Program-made: the position numbers and the translations under genes
Shown: piece by piece, positions 31,501 to 38,954 of the stretch
How the letters are laid out: every line of letters begins with the position of its first letter
How positions within the stretch are numbered: position 1 is the stretch's first letter
From: an uncultured Methanobrevibacter sp.
GTDB taxonomy: Archaea; Methanobacteriota; Methanobacteria; Methanobacteriales; Methanobacteriaceae
Reading direction: 5' to 3'
DNA: 42,710 bases
Assembly: GCF_937898925.1 (NCBI RefSeq)
Contig: NZ_CALDKF010000063.1
Location: 1 to 42,710, forward strand
Notes under the pieces: generated by a model
What the model was told of the DNA's origin: nothing
Seen by the model: the letters and a program-made list of their open reading frames with translations, nothing else
Databases searched by the model: none

Positions 31501-32276
31501 GCACCAGATACCGCTGCAACATTTGACATACCTGCTTCAAAAGAAGATCCAACATCAAATGTCTGTTTGGCAAGATCCTTCACACCATCAATAGCTTTAT
31601 TGATGCCCTGTGACACAAGATTAGCAAGTGCGCCTTTGAACACTGTGAATCCATCACTAACAGATTTTGTGCTGTCATCAAGGTTATCCAAGCTTCTGTC
31701 AAACTGATCAGCTGCAGATTCAGCATCCTTCAGTTTGTTCTTGTTCTGTGCCAGTTCACCTGACAGATCTTCAATCTGTGCAGCAAGATCCTTTGCTTCC
31801 TGTGAATTCTTGCCGTACATCAGAACAGCATCTGCATAAGCTTTCTTCAGTTCTGAAATCTTCTTTTCATTATCGCTGATTGATTTGTTCAGCTTTCCGG
31901 TTTCAGATTCCATGTCCTGAAGCTTATTATTATATTTATCAATGGATGATTCAGTTTTTGCAATAGCACTTTTCTGATTCAGAATCTGAATGCGCAGTTT
32001 TTCTGCTGCTGCAGATTCTTCACCCATTTCTTTTGCAGTTTTTTCATATGCTTTTTCAAGATCCGCAAGAATGCTTTTTTGATTCTTTAAAGTTGAATCA
32101 AGCTGTGTAAGTTTAGCCTTTACACCATTTGCACTTGATGCCCAATTTGACATGCCAGATGTAGCTGCCTTGAATTCAGCATTGGCTAATGAAATAGATC
32201 TTTTTGCCTGCTGCATGGAAGCCTTCAGATCAGATATGTCAACCTTCCATTTCATGGTGCTTTCATGATCAGCCAT
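28530..32276 (-). CDS. Tail tape measure protein, TP901 family
   Basis: 1248 residues, the longest gene. Residues 1-220 are coiled coil. About 240-460 carry the TP901 core (MAMAGWKTEDMLGGIEGIMNLAAASGADLATTSDIVTDALTAMG, GLMANAGIKGEKAGTALRSIL). Hydrophobic segments follow (VLEAIAVAFVTYKAVSTIA, GIIAAAAAALAGLVVLSV), then another helical region and a Gly/Asn-rich end. It sets tail length; by the usual 0.15 nm per residue this suggests a tail near 180 nm, which is an estimate. ATG 32276 follows AGGTGATGAAGT. Confidence 0.92.
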   Translation of the reverse strand: MADHESTMKWKVDISDLKASMQQAKRSISLANAEFKAATSGMSNWASSANGVKAKLTQLDSTLKNQKSILADLEKAYEKTAKEMGEESAAAEKLRIQILNQKSAIAKTESSIDKYNNKLQDMESETGKLNKSISDNEKKISELKKAYADAVLMYGKNSQEAKDLAAQIEDLSGELAQNKNKLKDAESAADQFDRSLDNLDDSTKSVSDGFTVFKGALANLVSQGINKAIDGVKDLAKQTFDVGSSFEAGMSNVAAVSGATAGEIDQLTAKAKEMGEKTVFSATQASDAFNYMAMAGWKTEDMLGGIEGIMNLAAASGADLATTSDIVTDALTAMGYSAEDAGRLADVMASASSNANTNVEMMGQTFQYAAPIVGALGYSMEDTAVAIGLMANAGIKGEKAGTALRSILTRLSAPPKECAEAMNELGLSLTDSEGNMKSLDAVMGDLRKAFAGLDETSQTAYAKQIAGQEAMSGLLSVVRAAPADYEKLTKAVNSSTGAAERMAKTMTDNVSGQITLLRSKVEGIMIKVFQKASKSIRKAIDQISKALDKVDWNRFAKNIGKVAEAAADFFEFVINNGDKIVSVLEAIAVAFVTYKAVSTIASVSKAFTGLFNGIKAGQSIMVALNTTIGLTPVGIIAAAAAALAGLVVLSVKHKKAMQEQMEAQYGLNAEQQEAVDNATALADTYNQLDQARNESMSTISSEYGYLKGLKDEYNSLIDENGRVKTGYEDRANFILHQLADAMGVEVDKIKETIDANGKLGDSIDKIIEKKQAEATLAANEEMYNEAIKNRSSALDTLTKAQKAVDEAEQNYQKTNKDSQEFFKEYNELISSGMPEAAQAYWDANHKIVDANQVAKKSYEEAKSQVDDAEQAWIGYNTTIQNYEGLSAAIISGDGKKIEEALSNLQNGFITAETGNRESLERQVKNYEENLANLQQAIQDGTPSVTNEMVIQAQKMVNAANKEMDKLPPKASATGKTAGNRFAGGIGSKSGDALTNARKLADNAGTGITPAINKLSTTGSQAGSKFASGVDSKKGAAKTAGQTLASNAESGSKQHDAYSSGSNFGEGFFNGIGSWFSSVWSRAKALAKEAWNGLRAGQQEGSPSKLTRRSGVFFGKGYELGIHDMMNPVADAARSLAETAVSAVSNNLNDQMKQLGMDSGKSLADGIKGSMPNMSASVANLKSSVASANSQINGVGSFGGSGTIGAHGNSTQNVTFNQTINSPKPLSRLSVYRDTNNLLFSAKVRLNNV

Positions 32277-32292
32277 ACTTCATCACCTGCCT

Positions 32293-32876
32293 TTAATACC
32301 AATTGTCATTTTGTGCTTTTCTTCTGATGTGAATGTCACCATTTTTATATCTTACAACCTGATCATTATGCTTCACACCTTGTGATCTTGCGCTTTTTTC
32401 ATTGATCCGCTTGACAAGCAGAAGCACTTCACCAAGCTTTTCTTTGCGCACATCAAAAGGTGATAAAGCAGTATATCTTTGACACAGGTTATCTTCCAAA
32501 TCAAAAAACAGTTCATATAAAGACAGGGAAGCAGGATCAGATCCGCTTCCCTGTGTCAGTTTTTTATTGGATCAGTATCAAATGTATGAAGCACATAATT
32601 GAACAGTTCAATGAAAAATGGCACAAGTTCCTTGATCTTTACCATGCGCAATTCGTGTTCAGTCAAGCCTTCACCACCGAATATATCCATAAGAAGATCA
32701 TTCAGCTTTTTCCTGTTCTTCTGGATCACACGCAGAATTTCATTATCATCCTTCACATTTTCCATTCCATCAAGCACTTCAAAAATATCCTCAACTGTTC
32801 CATACATCAGATCATATGCATCAACTTCATATGTCTTTTCTATCTCATGCTGATTCTTGTAGATATTCAGTTTCAT
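32293..32876 (-). CDS. Tail assembly chaperone GT, made by -1 frameshift
   Basis: The T part (ORF ending at 32293, ...VRRYKNGDIHIRRKAQNDNWY-type end) has no ribosome start of its own but is reached from the G gene by a -1 shift at A_AAA_AAC (32565-32559). The fusion would be 194 residues: 106 from G, then LTQGSGSDPASLSLYELFFDLEDNLCQRY and onward. G/GT pairs chaperone the tape measure in long-tailed phages, and the gene lies immediately upstream of it. See the frameshift-site entry. Confidence 0.8.
32523..32565 (-). promoter_or_regulatory. Programmed -1 ribosomal frameshift site
   Basis: On the minus strand the G frame ends ATA AAA AAC TGA, so the slippery heptamer A_AAA_AAC (32565-32559) touches the stop. 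Four bases later ACAGGGAAGC (32554-32545) pairs perfectly with GCTTCCCTGT (32532-32523), with a further inner GGATC/GATCC pairing. Slippery site, spacer and stimulator hairpin are all canonical. Confidence 0.85.
32556..32876 (-). CDS. Tail assembly chaperone G
   Basis: 106 residues starting MKLNIYKNQHEIEKTYEVDAYDLMYGTVEDIFEVLDGME, an acidic helical protein like gpG-type tail chaperones (for example the TAC family of siphoviruses). It lies between the major tail protein and the tape measure and ends at the slippery site. ATG 32876 follows AAAGGGGTACATATC; longer frames upstream lack a ribosome site. Confidence 0.8.
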   Translation of the reverse strand: MKLNIYKNQHEIEKTYEVDAYDLMYGTVEDIFEVLDGMENVKDDNEILRVIQKNRKKLNDLLMDIFGGEGLTEHELRMVKIKELVPFFIELFNYVLHTFDTDPIKN

Positions 32877-32903
32877 GATATGTACCCCTTTCAAAATAAA
32901 AAA

Positions 32904-33018
32904 TGGATGTGGATAATCAAGGGAAGGAGGGATTACAAGATGGAAAACCAAAAGAAAAAACATCAAGCAAAACGAAAAAACCTTGAAACACCCTGCAGTG
33001 GTGCTGTCTCCACATCCA
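32904..33018. repeat. 115-bp unit bounded by 10-bp inverted repeats
   Basis: TGGATGTGGA (32904-32913) and TCCACATCCA (33009-33018) are perfect complements. On the minus strand the downstream arm is followed by TTTTTTATTTTG, so the unit may act as a long-loop partial terminator between the major tail protein and the chaperones. The interior carries a plus-strand mini-ORF with a consensus ribosome site. Confidence 0.55.
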
Positions 33019-33044
33019 CGGTTTCAGCAATAATTACGGTGTAG
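32940..33044 (+). CDS. Candidate plus-strand micro-ORF, 34 aa
   Basis: ATG 32940 is preceded by AAGGAGGG at an ideal eight-base spacing. Product MENQKKKHQAKRKNLETPCS..., strongly basic then Ser/Thr/Val/Ile-rich, ending in TAG. It lies antisense within the late operon between major tail protein and chaperone G, inside a 10-bp inverted repeat, and overlaps the tail gene end by 11 bases. The ribosome site is the main evidence; the AAGGAGG could also be chance in an A/G-rich strand. Confidence 0.35.
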   Translation: MENQKKKHQAKRKNLETPCSGAVSTSTVSAIITV

Positions 33045-33693
33045 TGCCAGTTCCGCTTGTACCACCGGCTGCAACAGTCTTTGCTTCAAGCGTGTCACAT
33101 GTGGTGACAGTATCAAAGAATCCATCAAGATCTGCAAGTCCATCACGTTCATCCACAACAAGTGCTTTCTGGCTTGTGCCAGTCTTGGTGAATGTATGCA
33201 TGGTCTGAATTCCGGTATATGTCAGTGACTGATTATTAGAATCAGTTCCTGCATTTTCAGTCTGTGAAGTTTCATCCGGAATAGCAAAAGATCCTTTGTA
33301 CCGCCATACATATCTGTAAGTGCCATCAGTCAGGCGCAGCCTGTAACCAAGCGCAAAATATTTAGGTGTCGCAAGACCATCCATGAATGCGCCAGTAGTA
33401 GCATCAAATTCCTTGCCAGTAATATCAGCAAGTGTTACAAGCGGAAGCGCAGGAACAGTAAGTGTGATGGTATCAGCACCTTCTGCATTGATCGTCAGCG
33501 CAGGCTTGTTGTCATAGTACTTTGTGTCAGATGCAGTTTCAACAGTCTTGCTGATTTCTGCAACAGGCGCAAGCACAGCAACAGTACCTGTTGTGTATCC
33601 TTCGCCTTCAACATTATTATCAGTAAGCACTTCAGCATACACAAGATGATCAGTACCCCTGAATTCATCTACATATACAGCATTAGTTGCCAT
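33034..33693 (-). CDS. Major tail protein
   Basis: 219 residues starting MATNAVYVDEFRGTDHLVYAEVLTDNNVEGEGYTTG, with AEISKTVETASDTKYYDNKPALT, the pattern of phi13-type major tail proteins. Beta-rich, with a Thr/Gly-rich end (GTSGTGTTP). It polymerises into the tail tube. ATG 33693 follows GGAAGGT. The chaperone and tape-measure genes follow in standard order. Confidence 0.82.
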   Translation of the reverse strand: MATNAVYVDEFRGTDHLVYAEVLTDNNVEGEGYTTGTVAVLAPVAEISKTVETASDTKYYDNKPALTINAEGADTITLTVPALPLVTLADITGKEFDATTGAFMDGLATPKYFALGYRLRLTDGTYRYVWRYKGSFAIPDETSQTENAGTDSNNQSLTYTGIQTMHTFTKTGTSQKALVVDERDGLADLDGFFDTVTTCDTLEAKTVAAGGTSGTGTTP

Positions 33694-34057
33694 ATTGCAT
33701 TACCTTCCTTTCGATGTAAAGTAAATTTATTCCCCTGCCTGTGTGCGTGTGTTCATCTGACAGCACATCATATCCAGAACCATCTGGAATAAATCCAACT
33801 GCCTTCAACCGCTGCTTTGCCTGCAGCAAAACAGTATTTACAGCAACAGGATCAACAGAATAAAAGTTCAGATCAAAATCCCAAATTGTTTCAGTTTCAG
33901 TGTTATCAAAAAAGGCATCATCATTGGTTGAATTGTTCCAAAACGTGAAGAAAGAAGAAGGATAGGCATCTTCAGTTGATAGTGATCCCTGTTGGATCAC
34001 AGGATAATGAAAAGCTTCATCAAGCGTATTGATCAACAGCAGTTTCACATCAACCAT
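33683..34057 (-). CDS. Tail terminator / tail-completion-type protein
   Basis: 124 residues starting MVDVKLLLINTLDEAFHYPVIQQGSL, with SSFFTFWNNSTNDDAFFDN and DFDLNFYSVDPVAVN, a pattern of the DUF806-type protein found immediately before the major tail protein. In that position the family caps the tail tube or joins tail to head. ATG 34057 follows AGGTGG. Confidence 0.65.
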   Translation of the reverse strand: MVDVKLLLINTLDEAFHYPVIQQGSLSTEDAYPSSFFTFWNNSTNDDAFFDNTETETIWDFDLNFYSVDPVAVNTVLLQAKQRLKAVGFIPDGSGYDVLSDEHTHTGRGINLLYIERKVMQYGN

Positions 34058-34058
34058 A

Positions 34059-34490
34059 TTATGCACCACCTAACTTCAAATGCTTCACCATTATTTCTTC
34101 CTGTTTTTTCGCAATCGCTTTTCTTGTTCTTGTGCCTTTTATCGCATTGTATACTTTTGAATCTTTGCTCATTCTAGGTGTGCCGTACATGACGAAAATT
34201 GAATGCCATCCACCACCCTGATCAAGCTTGAATCCTGCATTGACAGTGGCAACAGATCCTGACCATGAAACAGCACCATCACCAATGATTGTGCTGTACA
34301 TGTTACCTGTTGCATAACCCTTCAAGCCTTTTGCAGCATATACTGCTGCACCAGTAGTCAGGTTATGCTGCACAATCTTCTGTGATTCCACCAATGCTTC
34401 ATTCACAGCTTCCTTCAGATCCGCACCTGATTTGTCAACCAGTTCAGCAAGTTCAGCAAACCCATCAAAGATTATTGACATTCTAGCCAT
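34059..34490 (-). CDS. HK97 gp10-like neck/tail protein
   Basis: 143 residues starting MARMSIIFDGFAELAELVDKSGADLKEAVNEALVESQKIVQHNLTTGA, then the GYATGNMYSTI and HSIFVMYGTPRMSKDSKVYNAIKGTR blocks that mark the HK97-gp10 family. These proteins belong to the head-tail joining set. The stop lies one base before the next start. ATG 34490 overlaps the previous stop. Confidence 0.78.
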   Translation of the reverse strand: MARMSIIFDGFAELAELVDKSGADLKEAVNEALVESQKIVQHNLTTGAAVYAAKGLKGYATGNMYSTIIGDGAVSWSGSVATVNAGFKLDQGGGWHSIFVMYGTPRMSKDSKVYNAIKGTRTRKAIAKKQEEIMVKHLKLGGA

Positions 34491-34849
34491 TATGCCTTGC
34501 CACCTACCTTGCGCACCTTAAACCGCATATATTGATGCCTGAAAGCAATATCTTCAGGATCATTGATAATGTCATATGTTTCACCAGTTTCACACAGATA
34601 AATCTGACAATCTGCCTTGATATCTGGTCTGTACCATGTATCAATGATTCCTGTATTGATGATCGTGTAGACATCATCTTTGAAGTTTTCAGTGCCACCA
34701 AAAGTTCTAAAAGATCCATAGATCAGATCACTGGTTTCTGGTGCAGAAAAGCTTTTCTTTCCTGCACCATATGCTGTTGTGGTCACAGGCACAAGCAATT
34801 TCATTGGTACTACAAATGGTTCTGCAGGATTATAGTTCTTTTTAGCCAT
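34490..34849 (-). CDS. Head closure protein (gp16-like)
   Basis: 119 residues starting MAKKNYNPAEPFVVPMKLLVPVTTTAYGAGKKSFSAP, with FRTFGGTENFKDDVYTIINTGIIDTWYRPDIKADCQIYL, the pattern of SPP1 gp16-like head-closure proteins. It should seal the portal after packaging and receive the tail. ATG 34849 follows GGTGGT and overlaps the previous stop by eight bases. Confidence 0.65.
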   Translation of the reverse strand: MAKKNYNPAEPFVVPMKLLVPVTTTAYGAGKKSFSAPETSDLIYGSFRTFGGTENFKDDVYTIINTGIIDTWYRPDIKADCQIYLCETGETYDIINDPEDIAFRHQYMRFKVRKVGGKA

Positions 34850-35120
34850 GCAAACCACCACCAGATGAAAGCTGAATTACCCTTTCACAGAAGTATTCAG
34901 AAAGCTTGCCTGAACCTGTGCCATAACTCCAAAGATCCGAAACACCACGGGCAACAGTTCCTGCAGTTGTTTTTGTGCCTATCATTGAAGCAGGAACACC
35001 TGCAGCAAGCATGTATTCATTCACTTCATCAATGTACATCTGCAATGCTGCATCCTGATATGTACCAGTGATGTTCAGCGCATTTTTCACTGAAGAAAGC
35101 ATGTCAAAAACATCTGCCAT
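34842..35120 (-). CDS. Head-tail connector, gp6-like
   Basis: 92 residues starting MADVFDMLSSVKNALNITGTYQDAALQMYIDEVNEYMLAAGVP, the alpha-helical pattern of phage gp6-like connectors (HK97 gp6, SPP1 gp15). It forms a ring below the portal. ATG 35120 follows GAGGTGG. Confidence 0.72.
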   Translation of the reverse strand: MADVFDMLSSVKNALNITGTYQDAALQMYIDEVNEYMLAAGVPASMIGTKTTAGTVARGVSDLWSYGTGSGKLSEYFCERVIQLSSGGGLHG

Positions 35121-35136
35121 AATTGCCACCTCTTAA

Positions 35137-35499
35137 TTAAAAACCTGCTTTTGTGATCGTTACAGTACCAGAAGAAAGAACAGCCTTATAAAGTGTATGT
35201 CCATCCGGATCTACCACAACATCATTGTCAGCAACAGTCACTGCTGCACCACTCTTTGTGAATCCCACATAGTCAAATGCAGGAACAAAGTACAGTGTGC
35301 CAGATGCGCCTGTGAAATCACAGGTTTTAACAGGTTCTGCAGCAAGATGAATGCCTGTGCCACAAGAAAAATCACCTTCAACATTATCAGCCTGCAGTGC
35401 AGTCATGCCACTGTTGGCAGATGCCTGCAGAAGAATCAGCCCATACATGCTGATCAGATCTTCTTTTGTAATCGGAACGATTCTATCAGTATTGATCAT
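35137..35499 (-). CDS. Head-region protein, possible decoration
   Basis: 120 residues. After a helical start (MINTDRIVPITKEDLISMYGLILLQAS) it becomes beta-rich with FDYVGFTKSGAAVTVADNDVVVDPDGHTLY. Located between the capsid and connector genes, where small head decoration or auxiliary proteins occur; I know related hypothetical proteins but not the function. ATG 35499 follows AGAAGG. Confidence 0.5.
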   Translation of the reverse strand: MINTDRIVPITKEDLISMYGLILLQASANSGMTALQADNVEGDFSCGTGIHLAAEPVKTCDFTGASGTLYFVPAFDYVGFTKSGAAVTVADNDVVVDPDGHTLYKAVLSSGTVTITKAGF

Positions 35500-35524
35500 A
35501 ATAATTTACCTTCTTTCACGTTTA

Positions 35525-35677
35525 TCAAGACTTATCAGCTTTAGCTGCAAGTGCAGCTGTTGCCTGTGTAGCAACAGCATTGATCATATCCGGAATCAGT
35601 GTGATGTTCGCAACATCATCAGCAGTGCCACCAAGCGCAACATACAGATTCTTTAATGCATCAACAGTTGTATCCAT
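35525..35677 (-). CDS. Small conserved head-region protein
   Basis: 50 residues: MDTTVDALKNLYVALGGTADDVANITLIPDMINAVATQAT and an Ala-rich end. The 'VDALKNLYxALGG' pattern recurs next to HK97-type capsid genes in Firmicute phages. Starts at 35677, six bases past the capsid stop, with GGGATGATGATC upstream. Function unknown. Confidence 0.65.
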   Translation of the reverse strand: MDTTVDALKNLYVALGGTADDVANITLIPDMINAVATQATAALAAKADKS

Positions 35678-35682
35678 GATCA

Positions 35683-36954
35683 TCATCCCTTCTTGATCAG
35701 ATAGTATCCAACAGGATTCAGCACCTTACCATCAACAACTACAAGTGCCTTATCAACCCATTCATTAGCTTCTTCATCAAACCATCTGCGCATAGTGAAA
35801 CCAAAGTTTTCATTCAGCGCATATTCTTCAGGCTGCCAGAAGATACCGATGACATCACCAGAAGATGCAGAATCAAAGTCAGGAAGAATATCCGGTTCTA
35901 CAAGTGCAATATCCCTGCCAAAGAATCTGCCATTAGGATTTCTGGAATCACCATCATTGACTTCAAGTCCAGTTGCCTGTCTGAATACAGGATTGTTGTT
36001 TGCATCAGCCATTGTTTCAAGATAGGTTTCAACAGTGGAAAGAGGGAAGATAAACTCACCTTCACGATAACCAAGCGGAAGCTTTGCAAAGAAGTTCTTG
36101 CGCCATGCAGTCCAGTCATTCATATCCTTTGCAGTCATGGTGATGCTGTTTGTCACTCTAGGATCATTCAGAATGCCAAGTGGCATACCTTCACCAGTAC
36201 CATTCACAATTGCCTGATCCATAGCTTCCAGATAAGCAATTGCAATCACTTCTGCAATCTTTGCTTCAAAAGCATCCAGTGTCACGATGGAAGCAAGGAA
36301 AGTCTGTGCAATTCTGATCTCTGCTACATGATAGCTGAACATGATCTTTGCAAGTGGATCAAGCTTCTGTCTAGGAGATACAGTGCTTTCATTGATCCAC
36401 TTAAAGGATGCACGCAGCGCACCAATAGGAAACTGAATGCCACCTTTAACATTAAGGTGTCTAACCTTGTTATAAAGGTTTCCATAACGCAGGCGCACTG
36501 TATTGATCACCTGATTCATAATGGTAAGAGGAATAGCAGGTGCAGTGTCAGGTGTGCTGATCGCATCGCCTGCACGCAGTTCAGAAGGAATAGCAGTACC
36601 ATTCTGCACATAAGCCATGAATGCATTTCTGTATTCCATAGTAGAAAGCGGATCTACAGCATCACGCTGTTCAGCAGCAGGTGTTGCAAAGCTGCCACGA
36701 ACATTGCCATTTACAAGCTGTGCGTCTGCAGGCACTGCATCACGCTGTTCAGCTTCCTGTGCTGCTGCACGCTGTTCTTCAGCTTCAATGGCATCAATCT
36801 GTGCCTGCAGATCATGCGCTTCAGCCTGCAGTGTAGATGCTTCAGCAGTAAGTGATCTAACCTCATTGACATCATTAGATGCTTCAATGGCAGATCTGAT
36901 CTGTGTGATTCTGTCATTTCTTGCTTTTAAAAGCTTCTTCAGAAAATCTTTCAT
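35683..36954 (-). CDS. Major capsid protein, HK97 fold
   Basis: 423 residues. Residues 1-100 form a coiled-coil delta/scaffold domain (MKDFLKKLLKARNDRITQIRSAIEASNDVNEVRSLTAEA) that the protease should remove near the repeated AEQRDAV segments at about 70-100. The remainder has the HK97 core (ELRAGDAISTPDTAPAIPLTIMNQVINTVR, FPIGALRASFKWINESTV, NGTGEGMPLGIL, FWQPEEYALNENFGFTMRRW). ATG 36954 follows GAGGTAAAACAATC. Confidence 0.9.
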   Translation of the reverse strand: MKDFLKKLLKARNDRITQIRSAIEASNDVNEVRSLTAEASTLQAEAHDLQAQIDAIEAEEQRAAAQEAEQRDAVPADAQLVNGNVRGSFATPAAEQRDAVDPLSTMEYRNAFMAYVQNGTAIPSELRAGDAISTPDTAPAIPLTIMNQVINTVRLRYGNLYNKVRHLNVKGGIQFPIGALRASFKWINESTVSPRQKLDPLAKIMFSYHVAEIRIAQTFLASIVTLDAFEAKIAEVIAIAYLEAMDQAIVNGTGEGMPLGILNDPRVTNSITMTAKDMNDWTAWRKNFFAKLPLGYREGEFIFPLSTVETYLETMADANNNPVFRQATGLEVNDGDSRNPNGRFFGRDIALVEPDILPDFDSASSGDVIGIFWQPEEYALNENFGFTMRRWFDEEANEWVDKALVVVDGKVLNPVGYYLIKKG

Positions 36955-36961
36955 GATTGTT

Positions 36962-37585
36962 TTACCTCACTTTTAATAATGCTTCAAATTTTGCTTTTGC
37001 CAGTTCCAGTTCACTATCCAGTGATCTTTCCACACTATCCAGTGCGGATCTGGCACTATCCAGTGCCTGTTTATTTCTTACACTGATTGAAGTATCGTCA
37101 TATGCCGGAAATGTTACTGCACTAACTTCAATCACGTTTGAAATCTCTTTGATAGTTCGTGTAGGATGATCTGATTCAAGATTAGACCATTCTTCATCAC
37201 CAACTGAAAACATGAATGACATTCCTGTGATGTCACCACGCTTTACAGCTGAATACAGGTTTCTTGCTTCTGAATTGTTTTCAATGTCAAGCTTCACCCA
37301 ATCAAGAAGCAATCCCTGATCATCAACAGAAAACTTCATAGTGCTGTTTTCATTGTTGTTTCTGGATCTTGCAAGTGGAATCTTGCTTGTATCATGATTC
37401 ACAAGAAATCTGACATCACGCAGATCCGCATGATCAAGCGCACCCCTTGCAATTACTTCATCAAAATAACCAAGATCTGTTTTGGATTCATAGACAATTG
37501 GTCTGCCTGTGATCACACCAACATGATCTTCAGTTTCTTCAGCATTTAATTCAAATGTATATGATCTCTGTTCAAAGTCTTTCAT
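36962..37585 (-). CDS. HK97-family prohead protease
   Basis: 207 residues. The catalytic pattern is clear: FLVNHD (His), KRGDITGMSFMFSV (Ser in GMSF), then EVSAVTFPAYDDT. It matures the capsid delta domain of the adjacent gene. The C-terminus carries three copies of an LDS-x-(A/V)-x-R/E repeat, matching a repeated ACTATCCAGTG in the DNA at about 37013-37064. ATG 37585 follows GGGTGATCAT. Confidence 0.88.
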   Translation of the reverse strand: MKDFEQRSYTFELNAEETEDHVGVITGRPIVYESKTDLGYFDEVIARGALDHADLRDVRFLVNHDTSKIPLARSRNNNENSTMKFSVDDQGLLLDWVKLDIENNSEARNLYSAVKRGDITGMSFMFSVGDEEWSNLESDHPTRTIKEISNVIEVSAVTFPAYDDTSISVRNKQALDSARSALDSVERSLDSELELAKAKFEALLKVR

Positions 37586-37589
37586 ATGA

Positions 37590-38954
37590 TCACCCTAATC
37601 CAATCATCACAGTACCATTCCCATCATGCGACACAGAAAGAATTGCACCAGATTTTGCATTTAAGTTTGCTTTTGCATAGTCATCAATTTTTGTCAGCAC
37701 AGTATCTGCTTCATATTCCATCACGATATTTGCAACAAAATCATCATTTGACCAAACATTGCTGATAGCATCAGGCAAAACAGGCATTACAGATCCATTA
37801 AAATTCATGGTGCTGTATGTGTTATTCACAAAAGCAGAAGCTGTGTCAGACAGTTCAAGCATTGGATAAATTGTTTCATTCGCAACTGTCACACCACTAT
37901 CTGTAATCTGTACAGATCCAGTACAGGATGATACTTCTTTTGTTATGGTGAAGGATCTTGCATTGTTTCTTGCAACCATATAATCTGTTGTACCATCAGC
38001 ATAATTCAGAATCAGCTGTACATAGGTATAGCCACTTGTCTTTCCTGTGCTGACTGTGTATGTGTTCCCAACTGCAAAAATGTTTTTATCAATACTGCAA
38101 GAAGTCATTGGATAAGTTCCAGTTGATGTTCCGTTTACTGTGATGCTGCCATCAGCATTTTTAGTGAATGTCAAACCTTTAGAAACTACCTGCGCACCAA
38201 TCAGATCAAGCCTGAACAAATTCTTATTGGCAATTGCAATCACAGCTGTTGTGATCTGATCATCTTCAGAATCATAAAGTTCCAGACTGGATACAGCCAT
38301 TGGCACAGCATCCACTACATGAATGATCTTGCCTTCTGCAGTTGCAAGCACTTCAGTTGTAACTTCAATTGTCATGTCAACAGGCGCAGATCCGTCATAT
38401 TCAGTGTTGTTGATCGTCAATTTATAAGGATTTGGAAGCCTTGTTGGTATCAATTCAGCAGTTTCTGCTTTTGTGTAGTAGTTGGAAAGATCAATGCTTC
38501 CTGCAGCTTCAATCTTCTGAAGAATATCTTCAATAATGTCAGCATTCTGCTGCACAACAGCTTCTGTTGTTTCCAGTCCCTCAAGCACCGGAAGACTGTA
38601 AACAGTTGTGTTGAATTCCTTGATCACATTTGCATTATTGTCAAACAGCTTCAGGCACACAATAAACTTTGTATTACCTTTATAAGCACATGCGGATCTT
38701 CCAACAAGCCATGTGAATGTCATTGTGTCACCACTTGTTGCAAGATCATCCACAATGTAAATGTCACCATCACCATTGGCATTCATATAATTGATGCGTG
38801 CGCTGAATGTGGAAAGATCAAACCCACAATATTCTTTAGGCATTTGGAAGGGAATCTTATGTACATCATCATCCGATTCAACACCAAGCAGTGTGATGCT
38901 TTCTGGAATCTGCATTGTTCGCAGATCATCATTTATAACGATATAATCAGCCAT
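37590..38954 (-). CDS. BppU-like baseplate/fibre protein in the head module
   Basis: 454 residues. The N-terminal ~130 match the BppU beta-sandwich family (IPESITLLGVESDDDVHKIPFQMP, FSARINYMNANGDGDIYIVDD, FTWLVGR, YSLPVLEG). A helical segment (about 130-165) precedes a carbohydrate-binding-like beta domain (about 240-400: GLTFTKNADGSITVNGTST ... GYTYVQLILNYADGTT). The end (ILSVSHDGNGTVMIGLG) matches the fibre at 3232. Its position between portal and protease is unusual for a baseplate gene; a head fibre is possible. ATG 38954 follows GGCGGTG and overlaps the portal stop. Confidence 0.7.
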   Translation of the reverse strand: MADYIVINDDLRTMQIPESITLLGVESDDDVHKIPFQMPKEYCGFDLSTFSARINYMNANGDGDIYIVDDLATSGDTMTFTWLVGRSACAYKGNTKFIVCLKLFDNNANVIKEFNTTVYSLPVLEGLETTEAVVQQNADIIEDILQKIEAAGSIDLSNYYTKAETAELIPTRLPNPYKLTINNTEYDGSAPVDMTIEVTTEVLATAEGKIIHVVDAVPMAVSSLELYDSEDDQITTAVIAIANKNLFRLDLIGAQVVSKGLTFTKNADGSITVNGTSTGTYPMTSCSIDKNIFAVGNTYTVSTGKTSGYTYVQLILNYADGTTDYMVARNNARSFTITKEVSSCTGSVQITDSGVTVANETIYPMLELSDTASAFVNNTYSTMNFNGSVMPVLPDAISNVWSNDDFVANIVMEYEADTVLTKIDDYAKANLNAKSGAILSVSHDGNGTVMIGLG

